Of a stretch of DNA of 64,000 bases, positions 49,347 through 57,840 are shown piece after piece. This DNA comes from Competibacter_A sp003527885 (GTDB lineage Bacteria; Pseudomonadota; Gammaproteobacteria; Competibacterales; Competibacteraceae), in contig DAORPQ010000001.1 of the NCBI GenBank assembly GCA_035442025.1, positions 62,001-126,000 of the forward strand. The letters run 5' to 3'. Position numbers and translations under genes: made by a program. The notes below the pieces were generated by a model. It saw nothing but the letters and a program-made list of their open reading frames with translations, had not been told where the DNA came from and did no database searches. The first letter of the stretch is position 1. Every line of letters begins with the position of its first letter.

Positions 49347-49543
49347 ATCATTCGGGGTCGCTCCAGTCACGCAAACCCGGTATCAGGCAGCTTCCAGCGC
49401 GGCCCATCGCCCCAGCGCCGCCGGGTGAAATCTCCGCTTTCTTTGGCAAAGCGCCTTCTATACTGACTGGAGCGAGGGTAGTCCAGCCGGCTACCCGATG
49501 ATCGAGCCTCAATGCGGTTCCAGGCGAATCGGCGAGGATAAAG

Positions 49544-50296
49544 ATGATCCACGGTGTTTTATTCGATCTGGAAGGCGTGCTGTTCGTCGGCGGCTATCCC
49601 CTGCCCGGCTCCCGCGAAGCGTTGCTCAGCTTGCGCGCCGCCGGCATTCCGATGCGTTTCATCACCAACAGCACCCGGATGACTCGCGGCGCGATTGTCA
49701 ACAGCCTGGAAGCGATGGGCCTGGAAGTTTCGACCCAGCACCTGTTCACCCCCGTGGTGGCCGCCCGCAATTATCTGATCGCCCGCGAGCTGACGCCCCA
49801 TTTGCTGGTGCACCCGAATATCCAGAGCGAATTCGCCGACCTGCTCGGCCCGCCGCCGGACGTGGTGTTGATCGGCGATGCCGGAGCGGGATTCGATTAC
49901 CAGGCCCTCAACCGGTGTTTTCGGTTGCTGTTGGAGGGCCTGCCGCTGCTGGCGATGGGATGCAACCGTTATTTTCGCGACTCCAGCGGCTTGAATCTGG
50001 ATGTCGGGCCCTTCGTTGCGGCGCTGGAATACGCCGCCGAACTGGAAGCGGTGGTTTTGGGCAAGCCGGCTGCGGTGTTTTTCCTGGCCGCCGTCAACAG
50101 TTTGGACCTCCCGCCGCAAGACGTGGTGATGGTCGGAGACGACGCCGAGATGGATGTCTGCGGTGCGCTGGCGGCCGGGTTGCGCGGGGTGCTGGTGCGG
50201 ACCGGTAAATACCGTCACGGTGACGAATCCAAGGTCGAACCACTGGGCGGGCGGGTGTTCGACAATCTCGACGCCGTGGTGGACTACATTCTCTGA
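49544..50296 (+). CDS. HAD-IIA family hydrolase (LHPP/HDHD2-like)
   Basis: A 250-residue HAD hydrolase with C2 cap: motif I FDLEGVLFVG, motif II FITNSTRMTRGAI, lysine in VVLGKPAAVFF, motif III VMVGDDAEMDVCGALAAGLRGVLVRTGKY. The order and spacing match HAD-IIA, including human LHPP and HDHD2. The second acidic residue of motif I is Glu10 instead of Asp; LHPP relatives also vary here, so activity may be limited or different. ATG at 49544 follows GAGGATAAAG. Confidence 0.9.
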   Translation: MIHGVLFDLEGVLFVGGYPLPGSREALLSLRAAGIPMRFITNSTRMTRGAIVNSLEAMGLEVSTQHLFTPVVAARNYLIARELTPHLLVHPNIQSEFADLLGPPPDVVLIGDAGAGFDYQALNRCFRLLLEGLPLLAMGCNRYFRDSSGLNLDVGPFVAALEYAAELEAVVLGKPAAVFFLAAVNSLDLPPQDVVMVGDDAEMDVCGALAAGLRGVLVRTGKYRHGDESKVEPLGGRVFDNLDAVVDYIL

Positions 50297-50385
50297 AAGG
50301 CGCGGTCGCTCTCGGCCCGTCGCCCATTGCGCGTAAAATCCTCTATCCGCCCCGCTTTTTGACCCGTACCGCTTTTGGAGTTGCC

Positions 50386-51336
50386 ATGCGCGTGCTTTTC
50401 CCCGATATCAAACCCTATTCCACCTTTCAGTTTCCCGTGGACGATTTGCACGGCTTGCATGTCGAGGAATGCGGCACTCCGAACGGGTTGCCGGTGCTGT
50501 TCCTGCACGGCGGGCCGGGCGCGGGTTGCGAGCCGATGCACCGGCGGTTCTTTGACCCGGAACGCTATCGCATCGTGCTGTTCGACCAGCGCGGCGCAGG
50601 CCAGTCCACGCCCCACGCCGAATTACGCGATAACACCCTCTGGTATCTGATCGCCGACATCGAGAAATTGCGCGAACACCTGGGCATTGACCGCTGGGTG
50701 GTGTTCGGCGGTTCCTGGGGTTCGACGCTGGCGCTGGCCTATGCCGAAACCCATCCCGGACGGGTGCTGGGCCTGATCCTGCGCGGCATCTTTCTGTGTC
50801 GGGACGAGGATATCCACTGGTTCTATCAGGCCGGGGCCAACCGGCTGTTTCCCGATCTGTGGGAGCATTTCCTGGCCCCGATCCCGGCGGCGGAGCGAGA
50901 GGATATGGTGAACGCCTATTATCGGCGGTTGACCGGTTCCAACGAGTTGGAACGGCTGCGGGCCGCCAAGGCGTGGTCGGTGTGGGAAGGTTCCACCTTG
51001 ACCCTGGAAAGCAATGCCAGCGTGGTCGAACACTTCGGCGAGGCGAAAATGGCGCTGAGCCTAGCGCGGATCGAGTGCCATTATTTCGTCAACCACTGTT
51101 TCATGGAGCCTGACCAACTGCTACGCGATGCCGGTCGATTGAGCGGCATTCCTGGGGTGATCGTCCACGGCCGCTACGATGTGGTTTGCCCGCTCGATAA
51201 CGCCTGGGCGCTCCACCACGCTTGGCCGGAATCGGAAATTCGGATTGTGACGCCCGCCGGCCACGCCGCCAGCGAGCCGGGGATCGTGGATGCGCTGATT
51301 ACCGCCACCCAAAGCTTCGCCGACCGCTTCAAATGA
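50386..51336 (+). CDS. pip: Prolyl aminopeptidase
   Basis: Alpha/beta hydrolase that cleaves N-terminal proline. The 316-residue protein has the oxyanion-hole motif LHGGPGAGC, DQRGAGQSTPH, the nucleophile Ser110 in GGSWGSTLAL, Asp in HGRYDVVCPL and His in TPAGHAASEP. The ATG at 50386 follows TTGGAG. Its stop overlaps the dtd start. Confidence 0.96.
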   Translation: MRVLFPDIKPYSTFQFPVDDLHGLHVEECGTPNGLPVLFLHGGPGAGCEPMHRRFFDPERYRIVLFDQRGAGQSTPHAELRDNTLWYLIADIEKLREHLGIDRWVVFGGSWGSTLALAYAETHPGRVLGLILRGIFLCRDEDIHWFYQAGANRLFPDLWEHFLAPIPAAEREDMVNAYYRRLTGSNELERLRAAKAWSVWEGSTLTLESNASVVEHFGEAKMALSLARIECHYFVNHCFMEPDQLLRDAGRLSGIPGVIVHGRYDVVCPLDNAWALHHAWPESEIRIVTPAGHAASEPGIVDALITATQSFADRFK

Positions 51337-51785
51337 TCGGCTTGTTGCAACGGGTCAGCGCCGCGCGGGTCGAGGTCGATGGCGAGACGGTTGCCGCTAT
51401 TGACGCAGGCTTGCTGGTGTTGATTGGGGTCGAGCGCGGTGATACCGAAGCGCAGGCCAACCGGCTGCTGGAACGTTTGCTGGGCTATCGGATTTTTGCC
51501 GACGCGGAAGGCAGGATGAACCGCTCGCTGCGGGAGATCGAGGGCGGATTGCTGCTGGTCCCGCAATTTACGCTGGCGGCGGACACCCGCAAGGGAATGC
51601 GCCCCAGTTTTACACCCGCCGCGCCGCCCGACGAAGGCGAGCGGCTGTTCGGCTATCTCCTCACGCAAGCCCGCCAGCAACATACGCCGGTCGCTGCCGG
51701 CCGCTTCGGCGCGCACATGCAGGTAAGCTTGACCAACGATGGGCCGGTAACGTTTTGGTTGCGTAGCCTGCCCGCCGAAGCTTGA
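51333..51785 (+). CDS. dtd: D-aminoacyl-tRNA deacylase
   Basis: Proofreads D-aminoacyl- and glycyl-tRNAs. The 150-residue protein has LLQRVSAARVEVDGE, the FTLAADTRKGMRPSF motif and the chirality-checking Gly-Pro in NDGPVTFWL. The family motif SQFTL reads PQFTL here, a substitution at a generally conserved position. Start ATG overlaps the pip stop as ATGA. Confidence 0.95.
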   Translation: MIGLLQRVSAARVEVDGETVAAIDAGLLVLIGVERGDTEAQANRLLERLLGYRIFADAEGRMNRSLREIEGGLLLVPQFTLAADTRKGMRPSFTPAAPPDEGERLFGYLLTQARQQHTPVAAGRFGAHMQVSLTNDGPVTFWLRSLPAEA

Positions 51786-51834
51786 ATGCGTCTCGCGCCA
51801 AACATCTGAGCATCAGAGGATTTTAGGCAAGCTC

Positions 51835-52602
51835 ATGACTTTTTTGGCACAAGGATTTGAAGTCGTTGAGGAATTACTCGACTCCGAACAACTGGCTTTG
51901 GCGCGTGAGGCGACTGCGGATCTGATTGACCTCTTTCGCCGGCAAGATCCAGATGTTTTGGCCGAAGGTCTGAGCATCGGAGCGATTACAGAACGGAAGC
52001 CGTACCGCAATCCCGGCGTCAATTTCGAGCGTTTGGCGTTTGAACCCTACCTCATCGGCAACCTGATGGCGCTGGATCACCGCTTCTTTCAGGTGTTCGC
52101 AACCCGAAAGCTGTGGTCGGCCGCCACGCACCTTCTGGATTGCGCCGAATCCGCCGCAGTCTTCCATTTTTCAAACCTCACCCGCAAACCCGCTCATTAT
52201 GGTCCCGCGCTCGGCTGGCATCGCGATTGCGACAACACTTATTTTGTCCCTACCGATGATCGCATGATCCGATTTTTGTTGCCGTTACAGCGGATGACGC
52301 AAGCGAATGGCGGAACCGCCCTCGTACCCAAATCTCATCTTGGCAATTCGTTCAGGTCAAACCAGCCTCCGTCCGAACCCGAGCCTGAAGATATCTTTTA
52401 TCCTTCAGTCAACCCAGGCGCGGCCTTGGTCGTTCATTCAAAGCTCGTTCATGGTGGAGCGCCGAATCGCAGCGCTCAAGATCGTGACGTGCTCGTAATT
52501 CAGTTTGGTATTGCCGGATCCAGCCTGCGTTTTCAGGCTGATGAAACGCTGTCGCTAGCGAATAGAGACGCCTTTCTTCTATTCATTCAAAATAGCGCCT
52601 GA
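51835..52602 (+). CDS. Phytanoyl-CoA dioxygenase-family oxygenase
   Basis: A 255-residue Fe(II)/2-oxoglutarate oxygenase of the PhyH family. The iron facial triad is H129 and D131 (GWHRDCDN) and H206 (LVHGGAPNRS); the Arg in the downstream DRDVLV or NRS could bind 2-oxoglutarate. LGWHRDCDN and GGTALVPKSHLGN are family features. The substrate is unknown. It stands between dtd and parE with codon use slightly less GC-rich than its neighbours. Confidence 0.88.
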   Translation: MTFLAQGFEVVEELLDSEQLALAREATADLIDLFRRQDPDVLAEGLSIGAITERKPYRNPGVNFERLAFEPYLIGNLMALDHRFFQVFATRKLWSAATHLLDCAESAAVFHFSNLTRKPAHYGPALGWHRDCDNTYFVPTDDRMIRFLLPLQRMTQANGGTALVPKSHLGNSFRSNQPPSEPEPEDIFYPSVNPGAALVVHSKLVHGGAPNRSAQDRDVLVIQFGIAGSSLRFQADETLSLANRDAFLLFIQNSA

Positions 52603-52609
52603 GCACCTT

Positions 52610-54499
52610 TTACACCTCCGCCAGATTACCCTTTTCCTCCAGCCAATTTTTACGGTCGCCCGCACGCTTCTTGGCCAGCAGCATATCCATCAACACCAAA
52701 GTATCGTCGCCGGTTTCCAGCGTCAGTTGCACTAGCCGACGAGTCGCGGGGTCCATCGTCGTCTCCCGCAGTTGCAGCGGGTTCATCTCGCCCAAACCCT
52801 TGAAACGGGTGACGTTGATCTTGCCTTTTTTCTTTTCGGCGGCGATCCGATCCAGAATGCCCTGTTTTTCGGCCTCGTCCAGCGCGTAGAAGATTTCCTT
52901 ACCGACATCGATCCGAAACAGCGGCGGCATGGCGACGTGAACGTGGCCGGCTTCCACCAGCGGTCGGAAGTGACGCACGAACAGCGCGCACAGCAACGTG
53001 GCGATGTGCAGACCGTCGGAATCGGCGTCGGCCAGAATGCAGACCCGGCCGTAGCGCAAGCCGGCCAGATCATCGGAACCGGGATCGACGCCGATGGCCA
53101 CGGCGATGTCGTGGACTTCCTGCGAGGCCATCACCTCGGCGGAATCCACTTCCCAGGTATTGAGAATCTTGCCGCGCAACGGCATCACCGCCTGGAATTC
53201 CCGGTTGCGGGCCTGCTTGGCGGAGCCGCCGGCGGAATCGCCCTCCACCAGAAACAGCTCGGTTCGCGCGGAATCTTGCGCCGTGCAATCGGTCAGCTTG
53301 CCGGGCAGCGCCGGGCCGCTGGTCACCTGCTTGCGCACCACCTTGCGGCTGGCCCGCAGCCGTTTCTGCGCGTTGGCCAGCGCCAGTTGGGCGATCCGCT
53401 CGCCGGTTTCGGGGTGCTGGTTCAGCCACAAACTCAGCGTGTCCTTGACCACGCCGGCCACGAACACCGCGCACTCGCGCGAGGACAGCCGTTCCTTGGT
53501 CTGGCCGGAAAACTGCGGGTCTTGCATCTTGGCCGACAGCACGTAGCAACAGCCTTCCCAGACATCCTCCGGCGCGATGCGCAAGCCGCGCGGCACCAGA
53601 TTGCGAAACTCGCAAAACTCGCGCACGGCGTCGGTCACCCCCCCGCGCAAACCGTTGACGTGGGTGCCGCCTTGCGGCGTGGGAATCAGATTGACGTAAC
53701 TTTCCACCACCGGCTCGCCGCCTTCCGGCAACCAGGTCAGCGCCCAATCGACCGCCTCGCGCGGGCCGCTGACGTGACCGACAAACGGTGGATCGGGCAG
53801 CAGCGGAATTTTGCCCAGCGCCTCCTTAAGGTAGTCGGTGAAGCCATCTTCGTAATGCCAGAGGATTTTTTCACCGCTCGCCTCATCGGTGAAGGCGACT
53901 TTCAAGCCCGGACACAGCACCGCCTTGGCGCGCAAGACGTGCTTGAGACGCGGGGTCGAAAATTTGGGCGAATCGAAATAACGGGGATCGGGCCAGAACC
54001 GCAAGGTCGTACCCGTCGCGCGTCGCCCCACCGTGCCGATTTCCTCCAGATCGGAGGTCTTATCGCCGCCGGCAAAGGCCATGTTGTATTCCTTGCCGTT
54101 GCGCTTGACCCACACTTCCAGGTGGCTGGACAGGGCGTTGACCACCGACACCCCGACCCCGTGCAGACCGCCGGAAAACCGGTAGTTGCGGTCGGAAAAC
54201 TTGCCGCCGGCGTGCAGTCGGGTCAGGATCAACTCGACGCCGGGAATCCCTTCTTCGGGGTGGATGTCCACCGGCATTCCCCGACCGTCGTCCTCGACCG
54301 ACAGCGAGCCGTCGGCGTACAGGATCACCGTCACCGCGTTGGCGTGTCCCGCGATGGCCTCGTCCACGCTGTTGTCGATGACTTCCTGCGCCAGATGGTT
54401 GGGCCGGGTGGTGTCGGTGTACATCCCCGGCCGCTTGCGAACCGGGTCCAAACCGCTCAAAACTTCAATCGCGGAGGCGTCGTAGCTGGTAGCATTCAT
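52610..54499 (-). CDS. parE: DNA topoisomerase IV subunit B
   Basis: ATPase subunit that separates replicated chromosomes. The 629-residue protein has the GHKL ATPase motifs (VIDNSVDEAIAGHA, DDGRGMPVDIHPEEG, GGLHGVGVSVVNAL), and the TOPRIM motifs (LVEGDSAGGSAKQARNR and the Mg-binding DADSDGLHIATLL). The length suits ParE and is too short for most GyrB. The parC gene is not in the window. It converges on the PhyH gene with a 7-nt gap. Confidence 0.96.
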   Translation of the reverse strand: MNATSYDASAIEVLSGLDPVRKRPGMYTDTTRPNHLAQEVIDNSVDEAIAGHANAVTVILYADGSLSVEDDGRGMPVDIHPEEGIPGVELILTRLHAGGKFSDRNYRFSGGLHGVGVSVVNALSSHLEVWVKRNGKEYNMAFAGGDKTSDLEEIGTVGRRATGTTLRFWPDPRYFDSPKFSTPRLKHVLRAKAVLCPGLKVAFTDEASGEKILWHYEDGFTDYLKEALGKIPLLPDPPFVGHVSGPREAVDWALTWLPEGGEPVVESYVNLIPTPQGGTHVNGLRGGVTDAVREFCEFRNLVPRGLRIAPEDVWEGCCYVLSAKMQDPQFSGQTKERLSSRECAVFVAGVVKDTLSLWLNQHPETGERIAQLALANAQKRLRASRKVVRKQVTSGPALPGKLTDCTAQDSARTELFLVEGDSAGGSAKQARNREFQAVMPLRGKILNTWEVDSAEVMASQEVHDIAVAIGVDPGSDDLAGLRYGRVCILADADSDGLHIATLLCALFVRHFRPLVEAGHVHVAMPPLFRIDVGKEIFYALDEAEKQGILDRIAAEKKKGKINVTRFKGLGEMNPLQLRETTMDPATRRLVQLTLETGDDTLVLMDMLLAKKRAGDRKNWLEEKGNLAEV

Positions 54500-54592
54500 G
54501 GTGGGTATCGACTAAAAACCAATGACCGGTAAAAAACGGGTGAGAGGGCTTTATGCAACTTTAATAATACAGCTAGTTTCGACTTCATTAGC

Positions 54593-54600
54593 AATTTTTT
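54593..54600. repeat. Target-site duplication, left copy
   Basis: AATTTTTT directly precedes the left inverted repeat and is repeated at 55360-55367 after the right one. The 8-bp size fits IS1-family insertion, which prefers AT-rich targets. Confidence 0.85.
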
Positions 54601-54609
54601 GGTAGTGGC

Positions 54610-55236
54610 TCACTGAGAGGAGCAATTTAAATTGTACTGATGTAGGAAGAGGCGGATAACGATTTCGTGCATCGGGAGGGATTTGGAAAAGGACAAGGTT
54701 TTGCGAACGAAGCGGCCCAGGCGCTGGCGCAGCGTGTTGTTGAAACGCTCGACGTGGTTGGTGAGCCCCCGCTTGGGGTAACACGCGCGATGTTGCTGGG
54801 CGGGCAAGACATTGTGATAACTCTCCAAGTGATCGGTACAAAGCAGACCGCGTCGGTAAGCGGGCGGAATGCGCTCCCAAAGGAGCCGGGCAGTGACGTC
54901 ATCGCGCGGGCCGAGCGCGTAGGCCACGATCTGGCGGGTACGCCGACACAGCGCCAGCCACAGCCAGACCACCCCCCGGCGGCGATGACCCACAAAGCTC
55001 CACAGTTCGTCCAGTTCCAGAGTATCTTGGGGCTGGGCGGGAACCAAGGTTGCCTCTAGGGCGGGCACGCTTCCGGCTTTTTTTTGAGCCACTGGGTGAC
55101 CGTGTTGCGCGACACCCCGAACATCCGGGTCAACCCCCGCAGAGAAACGCGCTCCTGATACGCCCGTAGAATCCGCTCTTTGGCCGTCTCCGGGTACCCC
55201 GGCGCGCAAGGATCCTCCCGGAAACTGCGCCCGCAT
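54610..55236 (-). CDS. IS1-type transposase catalytic part (InsB)
   Basis: Catalytic DDE half of the IS1 transposase. Visible acids: LELDELWSFVGHR, LLCTDHLESYHN and NHVERFNNTLRQRLGRFVRK. It is normally made as an InsA-InsB fusion of about 236 residues by -1 frameshifting; independent initiation near 55236 is not expected. The stop codon lies within the left inverted repeat. The frame limits given include upstream codons that are read only after a shift. Confidence 0.9.
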   Translation of the reverse strand: MRAQFPGGSLRAGVPGDGQRADSTGVSGARFSAGVDPDVRGVAQHGHPVAQKKAGSVPALEATLVPAQPQDTLELDELWSFVGHRRRGVVWLWLALCRRTRQIVAYALGPRDDVTARLLWERIPPAYRRGLLCTDHLESYHNVLPAQQHRACYPKRGLTNHVERFNNTLRQRLGRFVRKTLSFSKSLPMHEIVIRLFLHQYNLNCSSQ

Positions 55237-55319
55237 TCACCGCACTTGTAACGCTGCTTGCCGTTCCCCGTCTTCCCGTGCTTGCGCGTGTGATTGCCAC
55301 CACAATGATAACAGTTCAT
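55056..55319 (-). CDS. IS1-type InsA protein
   Basis: An 87-residue DNA-binding protein, the zinc-finger/HTH half of the transposase: C3, C6 (NCYHCGG) and C26, C29 (YKCGECGRSF), then a helix-turn-helix (VSLRGLTRMFGVSRNTVTQWL). In IS1, InsA alone binds the ends and represses transposition. The frame ends just after AAA AAA AAG (A run at 55078-55085), where -1 slippage gives the fused transposase. The frame is open upstream, but the ATG at 55319 fits InsA. Confidence 0.92.
   Translation of the reverse strand: MNCYHCGGNHTRKHGKTGNGKQRYKCGECGRSFREDPCAPGYPETAKERILRAYQERVSLRGLTRMFGVSRNTVTQWLKKKPEACPP
55078..55085 (-). other. Predicted -1 frameshift site (A8) in the IS
   Basis: Eight A on the minus strand, within CTC AAA AAA AAG, where the insA and insB frames overlap. 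IS1 is known to use an A-run for -1 slippage, and the two frames are joined only by such a shift. Confidence 0.75.
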
Positions 55320-55359
55320 TGCACTAGCATAACCTCGCTCACCTTGTTGAGCCACTACC

Positions 55360-55367
55360 AATTTTTT
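55360..55367. repeat. Target-site duplication, right copy
   Basis: AATTTTTT directly after the right inverted repeat, identical to 54593-54600. Confidence 0.85.
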
Positions 55368-55991
55368 TAGCAATGCGCATTGGGCCGCATGTGCCTAGTC
55401 CGTCGGAGCGGCGGTCAAACACGCCGATATAACCCTGTAGATTGCTAAGAATAACGAAAAACCAGACTCGAAATTAAACGCGCTTCATTATGAATGCGAC
55501 CGGCCGGCTGGCGCTATGTCAGATGATAATGCGTTATATCGCGCTCCATTTAAGATTCACCATCGCCACCACCAAAAGCAATTCATTGCACAGCGACTCA
55601 ATTAATAGAGCAAAGCGTAAGGAATCGATGAAAACGCGAAGATCGAAGTTAATGAAACCCAATAGCACCCTGTCGCGCCAGTCCCCCAACAGGCGGTTCT
55701 GGCGTGGCTAACAGCTTGCTTAGCATAAATTATTATTCAAGAACCGACCCCGACTTGGCGCATCGTTCCGATCAAAAACGCTTTCGCCGCAGGCGAGCGA
55801 AATAGGGGAAGAGCATACCGCCAAAAAAGCGCGAGCGAATTAACCGTCTTGCCAGGCAAGCGAACGTAATGCCAGAAAGTCGCTCAGCGAGTCATTGACT
55901 CGGCAAGAGGGTCATGTGAAACTAGCAAGTAGACTCGTGCTTGCGTGTCTGATATTGCATTTCGAGAAAATCCTGCTGAGGAGTTTGTGAG
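55368..55991. other. Intergenic/leader region before the RRM gene
   Basis: About 620 bp, less GC-rich than the average here, between the IS and the RRM gene. A 73-codon plus-strand frame at 55490-55711 has no recognisable feature and irregular composition, and I do not call it. The part close to the RRM gene contains a dyad CTTGCCAGGCAAG near 55850 and may be a long regulated leader. It also represents the original parE upstream region that the IS split. Confidence 0.5.
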
Positions 55992-56363
55992 TTGGGTAAG
56001 AAACTGTATGTCGGCAATTTGAGCTATAGCATTAATAATAGCGACTTAGAGACCCTGTTTACGGCGCACGGCAGCGTGCGGTCCGCTCAGGTGATTACCG
56101 ATCGGGATACCGGGCGCTCCAAGGGCTTCGGATTTGTGGAAATGAGCAGCGACCAAGAAGCTCAAGCGGCTATTGCCGCCCTTAACGGTAAGGAAATCGA
56201 GGGGCGCAGCTTGACCGTCAACGAGGCTCGTCCCCAACAAGGCCCCGGTGGCGGTGGCGGCGGTGGCGGTGGCGGTTACGGCGGCGGTGGCAAACGCGGT
56301 GGCGGCTACGGCGGTGGCGGTGGCGGTGGCGGCTACGGTGGTGGCGGCGGACGCCGCTATTGA
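55992..56363 (+). CDS. Glycine-rich RRM RNA-binding protein
   Basis: A 123-residue protein with one RRM: RNP2 LYVGNL (5-10) and RNP1 KGFGFVEM (44-51), both intact, then a glycine-rich tail (from about residue 83) with GGYGGGG blocks and two basic patches (KRGGG, GRRY). Bacterial RRM proteins of this type are related to cold-responsive Rbp proteins. It likely binds RNA and could self-associate through the tail. The start appears to be TTG at 55992, with GAGGAG nine bases upstream; no ATG is available before the RRM. Confidence 0.93.
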   Translation: MGKKLYVGNLSYSINNSDLETLFTAHGSVRSAQVITDRDTGRSKGFGFVEMSSDQEAQAAIAALNGKEIEGRSLTVNEARPQQGPGGGGGGGGGGYGGGGKRGGGYGGGGGGGGYGGGGGRRY

Positions 56364-56537
56364 TGACCCCGATCAATCCATTGCACCGTTCAACGACCTG
56401 GAAACCTCCTCACGCGGAACAAACTCCGCTTCTAGCGCACCCGACACAAGGTACCCGTGTTTTGCCATTTACCGGTTGGCTTCCTGAGCGCTTATCATAA
56501 CAACCGCGTTGAATGAAACGTTTTCATATCAACAGGA

Positions 56538-56630
56538 TCGAGCGATGAGACTTCCCTCTTCTTGCAAGAGAGCATGACGCTCGAACGACCCGGTGGGCGG
56601 CGAACTGGCCATCCACCGGGTCGTTTTAAT
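56538..56630 (+). ncRNA. Possible small RNA or structured 3' UTR ending in a terminator
   Basis: A two-hairpin unit: the outer stem TCGAGCG/CGCTCGA (56538-56544 with 56578-56584) encloses CTCTT/AAGAG, and it is followed at once by the strong terminator stem listed below. Such a compact fold starting about 175 nt after the RRM stop could be a separate small RNA or simply the mRNA 3' end. No convincing promoter was found just upstream. Confidence 0.25.
56585..56628 (+). terminator. Intrinsic terminator downstream of the RRM gene
   Basis: ACGACCCGGTGG (56585-56596) pairs perfectly with CCACCGGGTCGT (56613-56624), and TTTT follows. The T run is only on the plus side, so it serves rightward transcription and lies just before the end of pgk, which comes from the other direction. 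Confidence 0.85.
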
Positions 56631-56643
56631 TCGAGGCCCAAGC

Positions 56644-57825
56644 TTAGCCGTTGGCCCGCGACTCCAGAATTTCCACGGCCGGCAATACCTTGCCTTCCAA
56701 GAACTCCAGGAACGCGCCACCGGCGGTGGAGATGTAGGACACCTTGTCGTAGATGTTGTACTTCTGGATCGCGGCGATAGTATCGCCGCCGCCGGCCAGC
56801 GTAAACGCTTTGGTGTTGGCAATGGCTTCGGCCACTTTTTTAGTGCCCGCGCCGAACTGGTCGAACTCGAATACGCCCACCGGGCCGTTCCACACCACCG
56901 TCCCGGCCTTCATGATGATGTCGGCCAGTTCCTGGGCGCTCTTGGGGCCGATATCGAAAATCATGTCATCATCGGCCACCGCGCCAGCGTCTTTCTGGAC
57001 GGCGGGTTCAGCGGCGTCGAACTTCTTGCCGACCACCACATCGACCGCGATGGGAATATTCGCGCCGCGCTTCTTCATTTTTTCAAGCAGCGTCTGGGCG
57101 GTGGGCACCAGATCATGCTCGCTCAAGGACTTGCCGACGTTCTTACCTACCGCTTCCAGGAAGGTGTTGGCGATACCGCCGCCGACCACCAGTTGATCGA
57201 CCTTCTCCGACAGGCTTTCCAGCACGGTCAGCTTGGTCGAGACCTTGGAGCCGCCGACGATGGCGACCAGCGGCCGGGCCGGCTTGGCCAGCGCCTTGGT
57301 CAGCGCGTCGAGTTCTTCGGTCAGCAGGATGCCGGCGCAGGCCACCGGCGCATACTTGGCGATGCCGTGGGTGGAGGCTTCGGCGCGGTGGGCGGTGCCG
57401 AACGCGTCCATCACGAAAATGTCGCACAGGGCCGCATATTTCTTGGCGGTCTCTTCGACATTTTTCTTTTCGCCCTTGTTGGTGCGGACGTTTTCCAGCA
57501 GCACCACCTCGCCGTTGGCGACTTCAAAGCCGCCGTTGACCCAATCGCGGATCACCCGCACCGGCTTGCCCAGCTTGGCCGACATGACATCGGCGACTGG
57601 CTGGAGTGAATCCTCTGGATTAAACTGGCCTTCAGTCGGGCGACCCAGGTGCGAGGTCACCATCACCTTCGCCCCGGCCTTCATCGCGTGTTCGATGGTC
57701 GGCATCGACGCGGTGATGCGGGCGTCGGAAGTCACTTTGCCATCTTTGACGGGAACGTTGAGGTCGGCGCGGATGAATACTCGCTTTCCGGCCAAATCCA
57801 GATCGGTCATACGCTTGAATTGCAT
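56644..57825 (-). CDS. pgk: Phosphoglycerate kinase
   Basis: Glycolytic and gluconeogenic ATP/3-phosphoglycerate transfer. The 393-residue protein has the N-terminal KRVFIRADLNVPVKDGK, TSHLGRPTEG, LLENVR, and nucleotide-binding VGGSKVSTKL, GGGDTIAAI and ISTAGGAFLEFLEG. The ATG at 57825 is preceded by GGAGGAGAG. It follows gap across a hairpin (next entries) on the same strand. Confidence 0.98.
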   Translation of the reverse strand: MQFKRMTDLDLAGKRVFIRADLNVPVKDGKVTSDARITASMPTIEHAMKAGAKVMVTSHLGRPTEGQFNPEDSLQPVADVMSAKLGKPVRVIRDWVNGGFEVANGEVVLLENVRTNKGEKKNVEETAKKYAALCDIFVMDAFGTAHRAEASTHGIAKYAPVACAGILLTEELDALTKALAKPARPLVAIVGGSKVSTKLTVLESLSEKVDQLVVGGGIANTFLEAVGKNVGKSLSEHDLVPTAQTLLEKMKKRGANIPIAVDVVVGKKFDAAEPAVQKDAGAVADDDMIFDIGPKSAQELADIIMKAGTVVWNGPVGVFEFDQFGAGTKKVAEAIANTKAFTLAGGGDTIAAIQKYNIYDKVSYISTAGGAFLEFLEGKVLPAVEILESRANG

Positions 57826-57840
57826 TTTTCTCTCCTCCAA

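Larger units (their letters stand above)
54601..55359 (-). mobile_element. IS1-family insertion sequence, apparently intact
   Basis: A 759-bp element between parE and the RRM gene. The terminal inverted repeats GGTAGTGGCTCA (54601-54612) and TGAGCCACTACC (55348-55359) are identical over 12 bp, with weaker similarity inside. It is flanked by 8-bp duplications AATTTTTT. Inside are two overlapping frames joined by a -1 frameshift on a run of eight A, the IS1 arrangement. Both reading frames are complete, so it may still be active. It lies in an AT-rich intergenic stretch and interrupts no gene that I can see. Confidence 0.95.

Noticed and set aside
52772..54532. A 586-codon plus-strand frame opposite parE
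   Set aside because: The ParE frame has all ATPase and TOPRIM motifs; the opposite frame has none.
54551..54880. A 109-codon minus-strand frame at the left end of the IS
   Set aside because: It runs across the inverted repeat into flanking DNA and overlaps the catalytic transposase frame.
55490..55711. 73-codon frame between the IS and the RRM gene
   Set aside because: No recognisable domain, and its composition looks like translated intergenic DNA.
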